A stretch of 64,000 nucleotides of DNA from Paenibacillus sp. PL91 (GTDB lineage: Bacteria; Bacillota; Bacilli; Paenibacillales; Paenibacillaceae). Shown here in pieces: positions 1 to 10,199 of the stretch. Made by a program: the position numbers and the translations under genes. Under the pieces are notes generated by a model, which had not been told where the DNA came from, made no database searches, and saw only the letters and a program-made list of their open reading frames with translations. The DNA lies in assembly GCF_012935325.2 (NCBI RefSeq), contig NZ_JABBYG020000021.1:31552-95551 (forward strand), written 5' to 3'. Every line of letters begins with the position of its first letter. The stretch's first letter is position 1.

Positions 1-1432
1 CTCTCCCCCTATGCCCCTGCTTACTTTCCCAATCTTCCGAGAGAGCAGTTTGCGAAGCGCAGCGCGAATTGTTGATAGCCGCATGTCGGGCAAGTCAGAC
101 GATTGTTCTGCTTGCTAAGATATTTGCCATGAACGCCGCGGAAAAGCATAAAGCTGTTCATTCTCTACGAGCGTTGATTCCACGATTTCATTAAGCAGCA
201 AATCATCGCGATTCCGCCTGCGATCGGAGCTATACCGGCGATTCATGGCTTTTTACACCGTCGAATCCCTCGTCGTTGTCGTTTCCGATATTACCCACCA
301 AGGAGGCGCCTTGTGTGGTGGTGATGAGCGTATCGTATTATTGCTGGGCTTTGTAAACATTATATGAAAGAACCCGTCATATAATATATCCGCTAGATTT
401 CAGGTGAGGGTTGCTAGATTTTAGGGTTGGTGCGTTGGGAACACTATGTGTGTGGTCTGAAAATATGAAGAATCCGCTTCTCGATACGCGGAGCTGGAAC
501 ACTGGTTAGCCCAGAGCACAAGATGTCGAGCAGCGGCTAGGGCAAGACGGGGGACGGGGGAATGGAAAATCGCGTTGGCGGTTTAATTGAACTATCGTTC
601 TCTATCGTATTATGAGGTCAACCAGTTTTTACTGGTTGAACACTTTTGTCTTGGTGGTGTATTTCTCAGTAGCCCTGGGCTGATCGGACGTTCTCCTGGG
701 GTCTGTAACTCGCTAAAAGGGATCGCCCCTACTTGTGGAAACCATGTTCCAGCAGTTTAATCAAAAGAGAGGGTATTGAGATGAGCGGACTTACTACTAG
801 AAACAGGGCATTAAGCTAAGAGTAAAGTCTGCGTGAGGAAAGAAAACCTATTGCTTTTTGTCATACAACTCATGTTCGTTGCACCGATTTTGTACCAATC
901 TTAGGAAGGGGGCAATCTTGAAACTGTAGCTTTGCCCAATCCCTCGCCCTAAATAGTCTTCAAATTCCTCTTAGTAGTACAGTTCACATAGCCTAAAAAT
1001 ATCTATCAACCGCATGAATTTCTCAATTGGCTTGTTGCAGAAGCGAGGTACGTACCTGATACGTACGCTCTAAATTGTCTGCAGCCGCTAGCTGCAATTG
1101 CATACTCTGCGCGTCAATTCCGAGTACAATATAAATCCCTCATTCGAATTATTGTCTGAAGTTTAATGCCTCTTCATGAGACCATGGAGAATGTAGAATA
1201 GTGCAAACTAAGTTCAGTTGTAGTCCGGAATCCTTTGCGCAGACTTCCTTCTGCCATTTTGTGTGGTAGTCAAAATCATTTACACGCCAAGCAATAAGAT
1301 GAACCTTTCAGCTCCACATACTCCCCAGTTTATGTTGGCTAGGTTACCCTCTCTCCGGTTGCCTAAAAACGTTCATATTCAAAAGTTCATCAGACGTTTT
1401 TCCCGAAAGCTTAGTGAACCTAACCTTGCCTT
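1..1432. other. long stretch without an intact gene
   Basis: No convincing complete gene. On the minus strand below about 250 there are short open segments, one with a CPTCG zinc-ribbon-like motif, but frames are broken and I cannot name the parent gene. A degenerate right box of the CCCGTTAG repeat lies at about 584-612. The rest shows nothing I can assign. Confidence 0.5.
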
Positions 1433-1603
1433 CTATAATGCAAATTTGAATTTTTCATGCATTAGCATTCTACCAACATATTTTTCCATGCTCTTCATTA
1501 TTTCTTCTACTTCATTTAAATAAGTTTGATCACCGAACAATTTATAGAGCAGCATATAATCATTGTATTCGTCCAGCCATTCGTCTACTTGGAATAGTGT
1601 CAC
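1433..1603 (-). CDS. small hypothetical protein, 56 aa
   Basis: A short frame with a GTG start preceded by GGAAGTAG at a normal distance. The product is acidic and rich in Tyr, Leu and Glu (starts VTLFQVDEWLDEY) and looks helical. The end of the frame may be altered, because the last ten residues are basic and the downstream region is decayed. No family is recognised. It lies upstream of a lone isochorismatase-like gene with no operon link. Confidence 0.35.
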   Translation of the reverse strand: MTLFQVDEWLDEYNDYMLLYKLFGDQTYLNEVEEIMKSMEKYVGRMLMHEKFKFAL

Positions 1604-1732
1604 TAATCTACTTCCTTTCCTTGACGTATTTTATTAATTACCGCTTAGGAGTGATAAGCGCTTTTTCATATTGTCTGTGACTCCTAGTATCTTGAATGTT
1701 ATACTTATTCGAATCAATCAATTGGAGTTATA

Positions 1733-1772
1733 AAAAAATTCACGAAGTAATTTCTTACTTCGTGAATTTTTT
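1733..1772. terminator. bidirectional hairpin terminator
   Basis: Perfect 18-bp inverted repeat (A-tract, TTCACGAAGTAA, TTTC loop, complement, T-tract). It lies just downstream of the isochorismatase-like gene. Confidence 0.85.
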
Positions 1773-1783
1773 CTGCTAATTGA

Positions 1784-2557
1784 TTAGTGTCCCTCACTAC
1801 CGCCGAACATTTCTTGCGAGTAAATAATACCTAGACCGTATGCGCCGCCGTGTTCTTTTGCAATATCTGTTGTCGCTTTGTACGTTTCGGAACGTGCCCA
1901 GTCGCGTTGCAGTTCCAGTAGGTACTGTTCCCAAGTGATTGGTGCCGCGCCTGCTTGAATCATGCGCTCAATGGCCATATCGTGCGCTTCTTTTGAGACA
2001 CCGCCTGAAGTATCGGTTACGATGTATACTTCATATCCTTGATCGATCGCGGAAAGCACAGCTGATAAGTCGCAAACCTCTGTCCATAGACCAGAAACGA
2101 CAAGCTTTTTATTACCATAGCTGTTTACTTTATCCACAACTCGTTTATCTTCCCAAGCATTCATCGTTGTGCGGTCAATTGGCTTCTGCTCAGGGAAAAC
2201 CGCTTGGATTTCCGGGAAAATCGGTCCGCTGAACGACTCTGAAGCAACAGTAGTCAGAATGGTCGGCACCTTGAAAGCTTTAGCTGCTTTGGCAAGTCCG
2301 GTCACGTTATTGCGCAATTCCTGAATGTCAATCGATGATGTACCAAATGCCATTTGCGGTTGATGGTCGATCATGAGCAAGGTATGGTTCGTTGGCGTCA
2401 GCAATCTAGGAGACGGAACCGCCTTTGCTTGAATGACAGGTGAACTAGCATCAGCTCTTTCTATCTTTGCAACGAGAATTGATCCGAATGTGCTTGCCGA
2501 TACGACAGCAGTTAAAAGTGCTAGAGTTGTTACGCGGCTTGTAAGTAATTTTTTCAT
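1784..2557 (-). CDS. secreted isochorismatase-family hydrolase (YcaC-like)
   Basis: 257 aa. Residues 1-38 are a signal peptide ending near ADA, so the protein is probably exported. From about residue 58 it matches the cysteine hydrolase (isochorismatase) fold of the YcaC group: LLMIDHQ holds the catalytic Asp, and SGLWTEVCD holds the nucleophile Cys about 95 residues later. Substrate unknown; family members hydrolyse amide or vinyl-ether bonds. A signal peptide is unusual, since YcaC proteins are normally cytosolic. Preceded by an AAAAGGAGC-like site and followed by a strong terminator, so it is monocistronic. A broken homologue lies directly upstream. Confidence 0.85.
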   Translation of the reverse strand: MKKLLTSRVTTLALLTAVVSASTFGSILVAKIERADASSPVIQAKAVPSPRLLTPTNHTLLMIDHQPQMAFGTSSIDIQELRNNVTGLAKAAKAFKVPTILTTVASESFSGPIFPEIQAVFPEQKPIDRTTMNAWEDKRVVDKVNSYGNKKLVVSGLWTEVCDLSAVLSAIDQGYEVYIVTDTSGGVSKEAHDMAIERMIQAGAAPITWEQYLLELQRDWARSETYKATTDIAKEHGGAYGLGIIYSQEMFGGSEGH

Positions 2558-2572
2558 GGTTATTAGCTCCTT

Positions 2573-2876
2573 TTATATTGAAATAATAGAACAGTATGTC
2601 CCAGCCGAAGCGTCTGTTACAATGCATACTTCGTAACCGTCCCTAATTGCTGACAGTGTGGGGAAAGCAAGGTATACTTCTGTCCACAATGCAGCCATAA
2701 AAAAGTATTGCGGCCAGTCTTTTTGACTGTAGCTAAAATTTTTCGTCTTTCCACGATTGCTAAGGAAGAACTTCTTGAATCTGATCGGCACTTTGCATGC
2801 CATTTAACATTTGTGGTTGTTGATGGTCGATAAGGATGATGGCTGAACTATCTGCGGTAAGCAAATCATTTGTCAT
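2573..2876 (-). pseudogene. broken isochorismatase-family gene
   Basis: Reading from an ATG at 2876, the start (IILIDHQQPQML) is a typical isochorismatase N-terminus and then hits a stop. After a deletion and a frame change the downstream part shows AALWTEV and GYEVCIVTDASAG, which match the C-terminal half of the intact neighbour. The nucleophile Cys position reads Tyr. The catalytic core between the two parts is gone. It is a tandem homologue of the 1784-2557 gene that has decayed. Confidence 0.75.
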
Positions 2877-3234
2877 AAAGCATGTAGAATCCCTACTTTC
2901 GTTTATTAGTTTTACGACGTATTCGAACTAACTAGTTAATAAGTTCGCCGTATCTCGAAGCTCATCGCATGCCCTTATAATATTGAAACCGAAGTATATC
3001 AACAATTCTATATTTTCTATACGTTCTATAGGTTGAAACTATAAGATCATTCCACTGAATAATATAAGTACTCCCTATATGTTATATAGAGAAAACCATA
3101 TTGTTAGATACTTTGTTTTGCTAATAGAATTAGTCCAAGGTCTTAGTAAGAAAATAGGTAAATTATGTGGTCTGACCTTGCCCCGAATAGATGGACACGA
3201 AAAAACCTCTATAATAAATCATGGAGGGATTCAA

Positions 3235-3495
3235 ATGGGACAAGGGAAGAAATACGACAAGGCATTTAAGGAGCAGATTGTACTGCGTATCTTGGCTGAA
3301 GAATCAACAGTTTCAGAAGCAGCCAAGGAGCTGGGCGTGCATTATACAACAGTCAGAGACTGGGTTAAGGATTGTTTGTCAGACCCTTCGTATCCCATCT
3401 CCGCACCACCAATGTTGGGATTGATAGGTCTATTCGGTATGTATTTAGGACAAAGACTTATCCCGTGGGTTAAATTACTGTCCTATCACATTTAA
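3235..3495 (+). pseudogene. truncated IS3-family transposase orfA
   Basis: An ATG with a GGAGGG site opens a helix-turn-helix protein (YDKAFKEQIVLRI, then TVSEAAKELGV and TVRDWV) typical of IS3-family OrfA. After about 50 residues the sequence leaves the family (SAPPMLGLIGLFG), and no orfB follows. The upstream sequence from about 3166 resembles an IS left end. It is an inactive stump. Confidence 0.75.
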
Positions 3496-3687
3496 ATCAG
3501 GCTGATTTATTGATCCACAACGCTGATATGTAACGATGAGCTATTATCAATAATCGGGGCAAGCTGTAGCAAGTGCTCCTTTAATTTTACCAAAGTATAT
3601 GACCATCTAAATTTATCGCTTGTACGCTAGAATTAGGGTTCCTATTACTAAAACTCCATCATCACTTAAAGCTGGCGTAATAACAAT

Positions 3688-3775
3688 TCCGTTATCACGT
3701 AACAAAGCTGCCGATCGTGAGCCAGCAGCTTCATTCGGTATGACTATTGAACTATCGTTTCCCGTTAGCTTAACG
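3688..3775. repeat. CCCGTTAG element 1
   Basis: Left box CCGTTATCACGTAAC, hairpin of the GCTGCCGATC class (3704-3732), right box TTGAACTATCGTTTCCCGTTAG. The TAA stop of the next minus-strand gene lies inside the right box. Confidence 0.75.
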
Positions 3776-4028
3776 GCTGATTGATTATTTTAATTTTTGA
3801 CAATACATTTTCCCAGTCAGTCTTGTCTGAAACAAATGACATTATTATTTCATGGGATTTCACTTTCTCAAGGAATTCCTCATGGTTTTTAACCAACATT
3901 TTATTATCAATGAACACATTTTCTATAGGATTAACAAGTATACTATTCACTTGATTATCCATAGCAATTGCAAAATCATTCAGCGATTGCGGTTCACCTA
4001 ACAGGCATATCGGCGAAAAATACCACAA
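3765..4028 (-). CDS. hypothetical protein, probably 5'-truncated
   Basis: Up to 87 aa, but the first 20 residues look like read-through of unrelated sequence. A likelier start is the Met of MDNQVNSILVNP at about residue 23. No family recognised. The stop codon is supplied by the right box of the repeat (codons TTA AGC TAA), so this gene abuts a repeat as the cassette-like genes further right do. Confidence 0.4.
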   Translation of the reverse strand: MWYFSPICLLGEPQSLNDFAIAMDNQVNSILVNPIENVFIDNKMLVKNHEEFLEKVKSHEIIMSFVSDKTDWENVLSKIKIINQPLS

Positions 4029-4127
4029 GAAAAACGAAAGGACCCGTAGTCTCTGCCACTAAAAACAGGCCCATTTTCAACAACTTTAAGCTGCAGCTTG
4101 GTCACGGTAATGTCCCAGCCCCATTTC

Positions 4128-5459
4128 CTACAAATTGAACCTCTTAATCGATTCCCTTAAGTGTACTGACATTTCGGCTTGTCCCTCCATGGAATCAGTG
4201 ACTTTATGCATCACCTGATTAATTTCACCTAAACTTTCTTTCATTTCACTGGTGTAACCTGCAGCTCTAAATGAGCTCTCGGAGACGCCTTCAATGACAT
4301 TTTCGATATCTGCTACAGCAGAACCCATTAATTCTGTAGAAGTATGTACTTCCTCAGAAAGCGACAGAATCTCTTGTGCATCACGCTGGTATTGTTGGCC
4401 AGTCTGTATAAGCAGTTCATAATCCGCTTTTACATCATTGTTCATATAGTCCAATATATCCTGTGAACTCTTCCCCAGTTTTAGGAATGCATCCTTCACT
4501 TGTGCGACCAGTTCATCAATTTGAGATATGGCTTCAGCCGATTCGCTGGATAATTTTTTTACTCTTTCGGCTACAACCTGAAAGCCTTTCCCATGTTGAC
4601 CAGCTCTCGCTGCCTCAATAGAAGCATTTAAGGCTAGTATGTTGGTCTGTGAAGAAATTTCCTTGATGCTTGCAGCAATAATATAAATCTCATCCACGAT
4701 GCGTCCAGCCTCAATGGCCTTCCGAAGATTCTGCTGCTTCTCTTCATACGTTCGAATAGCCTTCTCAAGGGAATGAACGGCCTCAACTTCCATTTGCGTC
4801 GCTCTTGTCTTTATATCACTAGAGGTTTCTAAGGAAGCTTTTACTTTATGTAATAATTCATCATTGGATCTAGTTATTTTAAGAAGGGATAGATTAGCGC
4901 GTTGTGTATCATTTAACAGATTCGTTGCGTCTTGTGCTAGAGTAAGTGACTTCGATTGAATACTTGCAATACTCGCTGTAGAGTTGCGCGTTGCATCCAG
5001 CATTGCTGAACTAGATTGTTGTATGTTATTAGATGCGTTATCAATTTCCACCACCAATTTCTTGATACTTGTCGACCCTGTATTTAAAGATTTACTTAAC
5101 TTGCTTATATCATCATTCCCCTTGAAGCATAGTTCAGAAGACAAATCTCCTGCTCCAAGCTTACTTATAAATCTCGCAACTGATTGAAGTCTCCTTAGGA
5201 CTAGCCGATCATACATGAAAACAACAATGAGTACCGATATCAGTGTGCTAAAAACAGAAGATACGTATAAGCCAATGTTCCCCTCCATAAACTCGTTTTG
5301 GATTCCTGCTTTGGCGATAACCTCCTTACCGGTATCCAAAATGAAGTTAACGAACTTACCAATGTTCGTACCGAGAATTTGAACGAGCACGATGGGGAAA
5401 ATCAGCTTGAATTTAATGGACTCAACTGTCCATTTCTTTAGGGTGTCAATAATTTTCAT
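4128..5459 (-). CDS. methyl-accepting chemotaxis protein
   Basis: 443 aa from the ATG at 5459, which has GAGGAGA upstream; a longer in-frame start at 5585 has no good site. Two membrane segments (about 15-40 and 65-95), a HAMP-like segment (RLQSVARFISKLGAGDLS), then a long coiled-coil signalling domain with the conserved hairpin tip ALNASIEAARAGQHGKGF. The periplasmic loop is very short, about 25 residues, so it may sense a membrane or internal signal. No CheA or CheW gene is nearby. It transmits signals to the CheA/CheW array at the membrane. Confidence 0.92.
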   Translation of the reverse strand: MKIIDTLKKWTVESIKFKLIFPIVLVQILGTNIGKFVNFILDTGKEVIAKAGIQNEFMEGNIGLYVSSVFSTLISVLIVVFMYDRLVLRRLQSVARFISKLGAGDLSSELCFKGNDDISKLSKSLNTGSTSIKKLVVEIDNASNNIQQSSSAMLDATRNSTASIASIQSKSLTLAQDATNLLNDTQRANLSLLKITRSNDELLHKVKASLETSSDIKTRATQMEVEAVHSLEKAIRTYEEKQQNLRKAIEAGRIVDEIYIIAASIKEISSQTNILALNASIEAARAGQHGKGFQVVAERVKKLSSESAEAISQIDELVAQVKDAFLKLGKSSQDILDYMNNDVKADYELLIQTGQQYQRDAQEILSLSEEVHTSTELMGSAVADIENVIEGVSESSFRAAGYTSEMKESLGEINQVMHKVTDSMEGQAEMSVHLRESIKRFNL

Positions 5460-5526
5460 AAGTGTCTCCTCAGTAAATGTTGTAGATGCGTAGAAATGAT
5501 GGCAACCCTCCGTCAGAACAATGGTA

Positions 5527-5942
5527 TTAGAAAAACAATCGGAGAACAGAAGCATGAACATTGGCGAAATTGACCGATGCTCCAAGGAAATAGCCTATAG
5601 ATATAAACATGGCACACCAGAACAAGGCCCCTATGACCGAGTAGAGTAGGTATTTCCTGTGGCTCATAGCGCTCATCGCTGCTAGATAACAAGTTAGATG
5701 TCGGAGTCCCAGAATATAATAGCCTATACATATTGCCAAGGGGCCATAATGTTCGAACCAACTTTCTGTTTTCTCCAATCAAGCGGGAAATAAAGCAGCC
5801 CAATTGAAGAAAGATAACCGACGGTTGCCATTATGATTTCATCAGGCACAGGCAAACCAATAATATCAAGTGCCAAACAGAAGAAAATGGAGATGTACCC
5901 GTATTCCATAATGATGTCTTGTAATAAGGCGATGATGATCAC
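5527..5942 (-). pseudogene. broken DedA-family membrane protein gene
   Basis: The N-terminal part (YGYISIFFCLALDIIGLPVPDE) is a clear DedA (SNARE-associated) start. The C-terminal part, in another frame, carries FEHYG and a transmembrane segment. The middle of the family domain (about 60 residues) is missing and the frame shifts near 5770. DedA proteins are lipid flippases or transporters; this copy cannot make one. Confidence 0.8.
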
Positions 5943-6054
5943 GCTCCGTCTCTAACGGCTCTAGGCAAGAAAAGGTTATTCGGCCGCTTTAAGCCCTTCA
6001 AAATACAATAGCTGTATCTTAATTCCTTTATGGTCATACCTCCTAGTGACTAAT

Positions 6055-6066
6055 TGTCACATGACA
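6055..6066. promoter_or_regulatory. candidate operator TGTCACATGACA
   Basis: Near-palindrome upstream of the serine hydrolase gene. A matching perfect palindrome, TGTCATATGACA, lies at 10861-10872 upstream of the sensor/kinase pair, which suggests a shared regulator, possibly the LuxR-type output domain of the kinase-regulator fusion. Confidence 0.45.
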
Positions 6067-6181
6067 CTTTGGGGTGACAAGACATCATAGATGACAAAAT
6101 GAAACTTGTTGATATGACAAGTCCTTTGCCATACTCGGTTTAGCCGTCATGAGGCAAATACATTTTGAGGAGAGACCATTT

Positions 6182-8176
6182 ATGAACAAAAAGATTCACA
6201 CCATCGCGGTTCTGCTATTATCCGCTATGGCAACGACCGCATGTATGCCAGCTAGCGGCGCGACAGCTACCGCAACAATTGCCACACCTATTGTATCTGT
6301 AAAATCTAGCTTGGAGGGACCCCGCGATGCCAAGGAGCTAGAAGCATTTGCAGATAGCGTTTTTGCGGACGTGATGAAGAAGTATAACACAGTCGGTTCT
6401 AATTTTGCGGTCGTTGCCGATGGGAAAGTGTTACTAAGCAAAGGTTACGGTTATGCCGACAAAGAAAAGAAGATTCCCGTTGATAAAGACACCGTTTTCC
6501 AGATCGGCTCTGTTACCAAGACATTCACGGCCTTGGCGGCTATGCAGATGGTCGATAAGGGGAAAATCGATTTACGAGGCGACATTCAAAAGTACTTAGG
6601 AGGAGTGAAGATTCCGAATAAAACGGGGAAAAAACTGACCATGTATGATCTACTTACCTATTCAACCGGATTTGAATCACCCGATATCGCTTCGTATTAT
6701 TCACCGGAATATGTTAACAAAAACTTTCCAATAAAGGATTTTGTCAGATCACATATGACAGCGGTTGTCATGCCTCCGGGAGAAGCATACGTTTATGACA
6801 ATTTTGGGTTTTTGCTAGCGGGGTATGCGGTAGAGAACGTCTCGGGAATGCCCTATTCGAAGTATATGGAGAAAAACATTTTCAACCCGTTAGGCATGAC
6901 CTCAACGAATGTGCGGATTACGCCTGAACTATTAGGCAGGATGGCTGCTCACTATGGACCGAAGGGTGAAAAGATCCCCATGGATGGAACTATTCCTACA
7001 GAAAAACCTGAAGGTGGCATCATCTCAACAGCAGATGACATGGCGAAGTATCTCTTAATGCATCTGAACAAAGGAAAGTATGATGGTAAAGAAATTGTGA
7101 GCCAAAAAAGCATAGAGCAAATGCACACATACCAGTTTTTTGCTGATAAAACGATTCCTCTTACAACAATCGGGTTCGAAGGCTACTTCAGTGAGAAGAT
7201 GAATGGTCAGCATGTGATTCTAAAAGGAGGGAATGTTACAGGGCATTCATCCCTGATTGTTATTCTGCCTGAGAAAAATGCAGCCTTTTATCTGTCCAAC
7301 AATGATGACAACGCCCACTTTAGCATTGACGTGTATGAAGCGTTTATGAATCACTATTATCCAAGAAAGACAGAAGTTTCAAAGCCAACCTATTCGGCAA
7401 TCAGTGAGCAGCAAGCCAAGGCGTATGTCGGATTATATAAAAACACACGTATGGATGCTTTGAGGACTAAAGTTTCTTATTCGAACGGGAACTTAGTTTT
7501 GGAATCAGGAACTTCAGGCAATCATACACTGAAAATGATCCACCCTTTATTGTTCGAAGATGAATCAGGTACTAAAATGACGTTTAAGAAAAACGCAGCT
7601 GGTCATATTGCATATATGTATTCTACGGGTCTACCAGACTTAGCTGCATTTTCAGAAAAAATTAACGTTGATTCACCATTCTCTGATGTACCTGCGAATA
7701 GTAAGTATAAACCATATATTAACAATATTAACGCTTTGAAAGTCATGAGCGGGAAGTCTTCCCATACCTTTGATCCAAAAGGAACGATGACTCAAGGTGA
7801 ATTCTCAGAAGTGCTACTTCGCGCCCATGGGTGGCATAAACAGCCTTTCATGGTTGAACCCAATAAGAAGCAGATGAAAGTCGGACTGCCTAATTATCAG
7901 CCTAATTCTCCGATTACTAGACAAATGGCGGCGGTAATGATCCAAAACCTGAAACAGGTAGAGCCTAGAACGAAGGTTAAACTGAGTGGCAAAACTGATG
8001 CTTGGGCAGTTGAAGCCATCAAAGCGCTTATATCCCAAGGGATCATGGACCCGGATACTAAGGTTAATTCTGATGGCTCCGTGAACTTCCGTTCAAAAGA
8101 ACTTTTGAAACGTCAAGAAGCTAGTGCCTTATTGGATCAAGCATTTAATTACTATACTTTACCCATCAGTCACTAA
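6182..8176 (+). CDS. lipoprotein serine hydrolase (beta-lactamase family) with SLH-like C-terminus
   Basis: 664 aa from the ATG at 6182, preceded by GAGGAGAG; an upstream in-frame Met at 6149 lacks a site. The signal peptide ends in a lipobox (MATTAC), so it is probably membrane-anchored outside the cell. The catalytic domain of the class C/penicillin-binding type (about 40-380) shows SVTK and the YDN motif. A linker domain follows, and the last 150 residues resemble degenerate S-layer homology modules (FSDVPANSKYKPYINNI, ITRQMAAVMIQ, WAVEAIKALISQGI). The architecture suggests a cell-envelope peptidase or esterase rather than a resistance enzyme. The upstream TGTCA motifs may control it. Confidence 0.85.
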   Translation: MNKKIHTIAVLLLSAMATTACMPASGATATATIATPIVSVKSSLEGPRDAKELEAFADSVFADVMKKYNTVGSNFAVVADGKVLLSKGYGYADKEKKIPVDKDTVFQIGSVTKTFTALAAMQMVDKGKIDLRGDIQKYLGGVKIPNKTGKKLTMYDLLTYSTGFESPDIASYYSPEYVNKNFPIKDFVRSHMTAVVMPPGEAYVYDNFGFLLAGYAVENVSGMPYSKYMEKNIFNPLGMTSTNVRITPELLGRMAAHYGPKGEKIPMDGTIPTEKPEGGIISTADDMAKYLLMHLNKGKYDGKEIVSQKSIEQMHTYQFFADKTIPLTTIGFEGYFSEKMNGQHVILKGGNVTGHSSLIVILPEKNAAFYLSNNDDNAHFSIDVYEAFMNHYYPRKTEVSKPTYSAISEQQAKAYVGLYKNTRMDALRTKVSYSNGNLVLESGTSGNHTLKMIHPLLFEDESGTKMTFKKNAAGHIAYMYSTGLPDLAAFSEKINVDSPFSDVPANSKYKPYINNINALKVMSGKSSHTFDPKGTMTQGEFSEVLLRAHGWHKQPFMVEPNKKQMKVGLPNYQPNSPITRQMAAVMIQNLKQVEPRTKVKLSGKTDAWAVEAIKALISQGIMDPDTKVNSDGSVNFRSKELLKRQEASALLDQAFNYYTLPISH

Positions 8177-8302
8177 TTAATTCGATTCATGAACTCTAGC
8201 CAAGTTGAAGGGCTTATATAGTAAGAAACAAGCGGCTGCCTATGCTGCCGCTTGCTTTTAGTTATTGCCGTGTCCAGCGGCATTCTACACCGAGCGATAA
8301 GG

Positions 8303-10102
8303 TTATTCCAGCAGCCCGGCCTCTAGTGCTTTTTGCAACGCTTCCTCCCGGTTGCGAACCCCCAACTTCATGTAGGCCGATGATGCATAGTTTCTAACCG
8401 TACCATCGGATAAATACAATTTGGAGGCAATCGTTTTATATCGTAGACCTTTCGACACGAACTTTAGTACCTCAATCTCCCGTAGCGTTAAATCATAGGC
8501 GGCTCCCATTTGGGTTGGTGACGTATCGTCCCCGGTCTTATCCGCCTCCAGCTGTGCGAACAATTTGTGTGACATTTCTTGGTCGATCAAGGTACCTCCA
8601 CGATAAACCGTGCGTATCGTCTCAGCAAGTTCTGCCGGCTTGATGGATTTTAATAAATATCCGTCAGCTCCGCTTCGCAACGCCTCCAGAGCTTGCCTAG
8701 TATCTTCGAACGTGGTAAGAATCAGAATGCGTAAATGGGGCCACATTTGCTTCATGGTACGAGATGCGGTGATCCCGTCCATGTTCGGCATGTCCAAATC
8801 CATAAGGACAAGTTGAGGTTGAACCTGCTTGCAGAGCGCAATGGCTTGTTCACCATCTTTTGCCGTTCCTACTACTTGCAAATCCTGCTGCTCCTCCAGA
8901 AGAGTCCGCAAGCTTTCACGGATGAAAGGTTGGTCATCGACGACTAACAAGCGGATGACTTCATCCTTAAGCTCCGTTTGCCGTGGCAAGGTGCAGGTAA
9001 CGAGGGTGCCTTCGCCCAATTGGGTATAGACGGCGACATGACCTTGCAAATTCAACGCTCGCTCTTTCATGGCGTTTAAGCCGAAGCCATCCTGCACTTG
9101 TTCCATCCCGCGACCGTTATCTTGAATTTCGAGCCTCGTCTGCTGAGGCTCAAATTTCATTGACACGGCAATCTCCGTCGCATGTCCATGACGCACAGCA
9201 TTCGTGAGCGATTCCTGTAAGCAGCGATACAGTGCTATCTTAACTTGCTTCGTTACTGGATATTCCTCACCAAAGGTCTGAAAACGAACGGATACCCTCG
9301 CATGCTCCTGAAACTCCTCGACCAGTTTCCGCAAATACTGAATCAGCGGGAGCGCCTCCTGTGGAGATTCAATCTGATGCACATATCCTCTTACTTCCTC
9401 CATATTTTGACGGGCTAGGTTCAACATGGAATCTAGCCGTTCCATTCCTGTCTCGGACGCTAGTTCAGGCCGCAAGGTTTCCAATCCCATAATGAGGGAA
9501 GTGTAAGCATGGCCGACGGTATCATGGAGCTCTTTGGAGAGTCGGCTTCGTTCCTCAGCCAAAGTAATACGCTCGACTTGCGATAAGTACTGTTCCAACA
9601 CCCCATTTTGCTCCCTGATAATCTCGCTTTGACGATGATTAACCATCAATAAATGAAAAGAGAACCCTATCACATACGCCAATCCAACGTGAATGGTCAT
9701 GAGCCAAAAATCACTCTGCTCTGTAAGCCATTTAATTATAGCGGGTATGAATAAAACGGATATAGGCCCTGACCAGAGATAGGCCCTTTGAGCGCTGTTA
9801 GCGGCGATAAAAAATGCATACACCAGGAACGTGAGGTAGGCTTCCGGAAAGTATGAAGCTAAATACAAGCACAATCCGCCCGAGATCACGATCTCTGTCA
9901 GCAAGTAGGATTTATAATTGAGCTGCAAGCACAGCCAAGGAACAGAAAAAGCGATAATCTGCCAAAACACAAGAACCCACAGCGGCAACGTGAAATAAGC
10001 TGCTCGCTCAACGGTAGTGAGCAGGAGCGAAGTGCTGCAAATCAATCGAATCATGAACATGAGCCAGTCATACCAGAACCACTGCTTCACCATATCGAAC
10101 AT
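8303..10102 (-). CDS. fused sensor histidine kinase and LuxR-type response regulator
   Basis: 599 aa. Residues 1-155 hold five or six membrane segments. A HisKA_3 dimerisation domain follows (LSKELHDTVGHA, phospho-His about 190), then an HATPase with DNGRGM, then directly a receiver domain (LLVVDDQPF, phospho-Asp in LVLMDLDMP) and a NarL/LuxR helix-turn-helix (LTLREIEVLKFVSKGL). These parts are normally two adjacent genes (as in DesK/DesR or LiaS/LiaR). Here the frame runs straight through the junction near 8975, giving a DNA-binding regulator tethered to the membrane. A membrane sensor-domain gene lies upstream, and it probably senses envelope stress. Confidence 0.88.
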   Translation of the reverse strand: MFDMVKQWFWYDWLMFMIRLICSTSLLLTTVERAAYFTLPLWVLVFWQIIAFSVPWLCLQLNYKSYLLTEIVISGGLCLYLASYFPEAYLTFLVYAFFIAANSAQRAYLWSGPISVLFIPAIIKWLTEQSDFWLMTIHVGLAYVIGFSFHLLMVNHRQSEIIREQNGVLEQYLSQVERITLAEERSRLSKELHDTVGHAYTSLIMGLETLRPELASETGMERLDSMLNLARQNMEEVRGYVHQIESPQEALPLIQYLRKLVEEFQEHARVSVRFQTFGEEYPVTKQVKIALYRCLQESLTNAVRHGHATEIAVSMKFEPQQTRLEIQDNGRGMEQVQDGFGLNAMKERALNLQGHVAVYTQLGEGTLVTCTLPRQTELKDEVIRLLVVDDQPFIRESLRTLLEEQQDLQVVGTAKDGEQAIALCKQVQPQLVLMDLDMPNMDGITASRTMKQMWPHLRILILTTFEDTRQALEALRSGADGYLLKSIKPAELAETIRTVYRGGTLIDQEMSHKLFAQLEADKTGDDTSPTQMGAAYDLTLREIEVLKFVSKGLRYKTIASKLYLSDGTVRNYASSAYMKLGVRNREEALQKALEAGLLE

Positions 10103-10199
10103 AACGAATCAACCCCTCATAACGATCAGTATGACATTACGTAACTATTATAGAGTACACCACCCAACGATACTTTCTAGTCAAATCGAGGCAAGCCTT

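Noticed and set aside
6196..6441. Minus-strand open frame inside the serine hydrolase gene
   Set aside because: It is a shadow of the coding frame with no ribosome binding site and low-complexity content.
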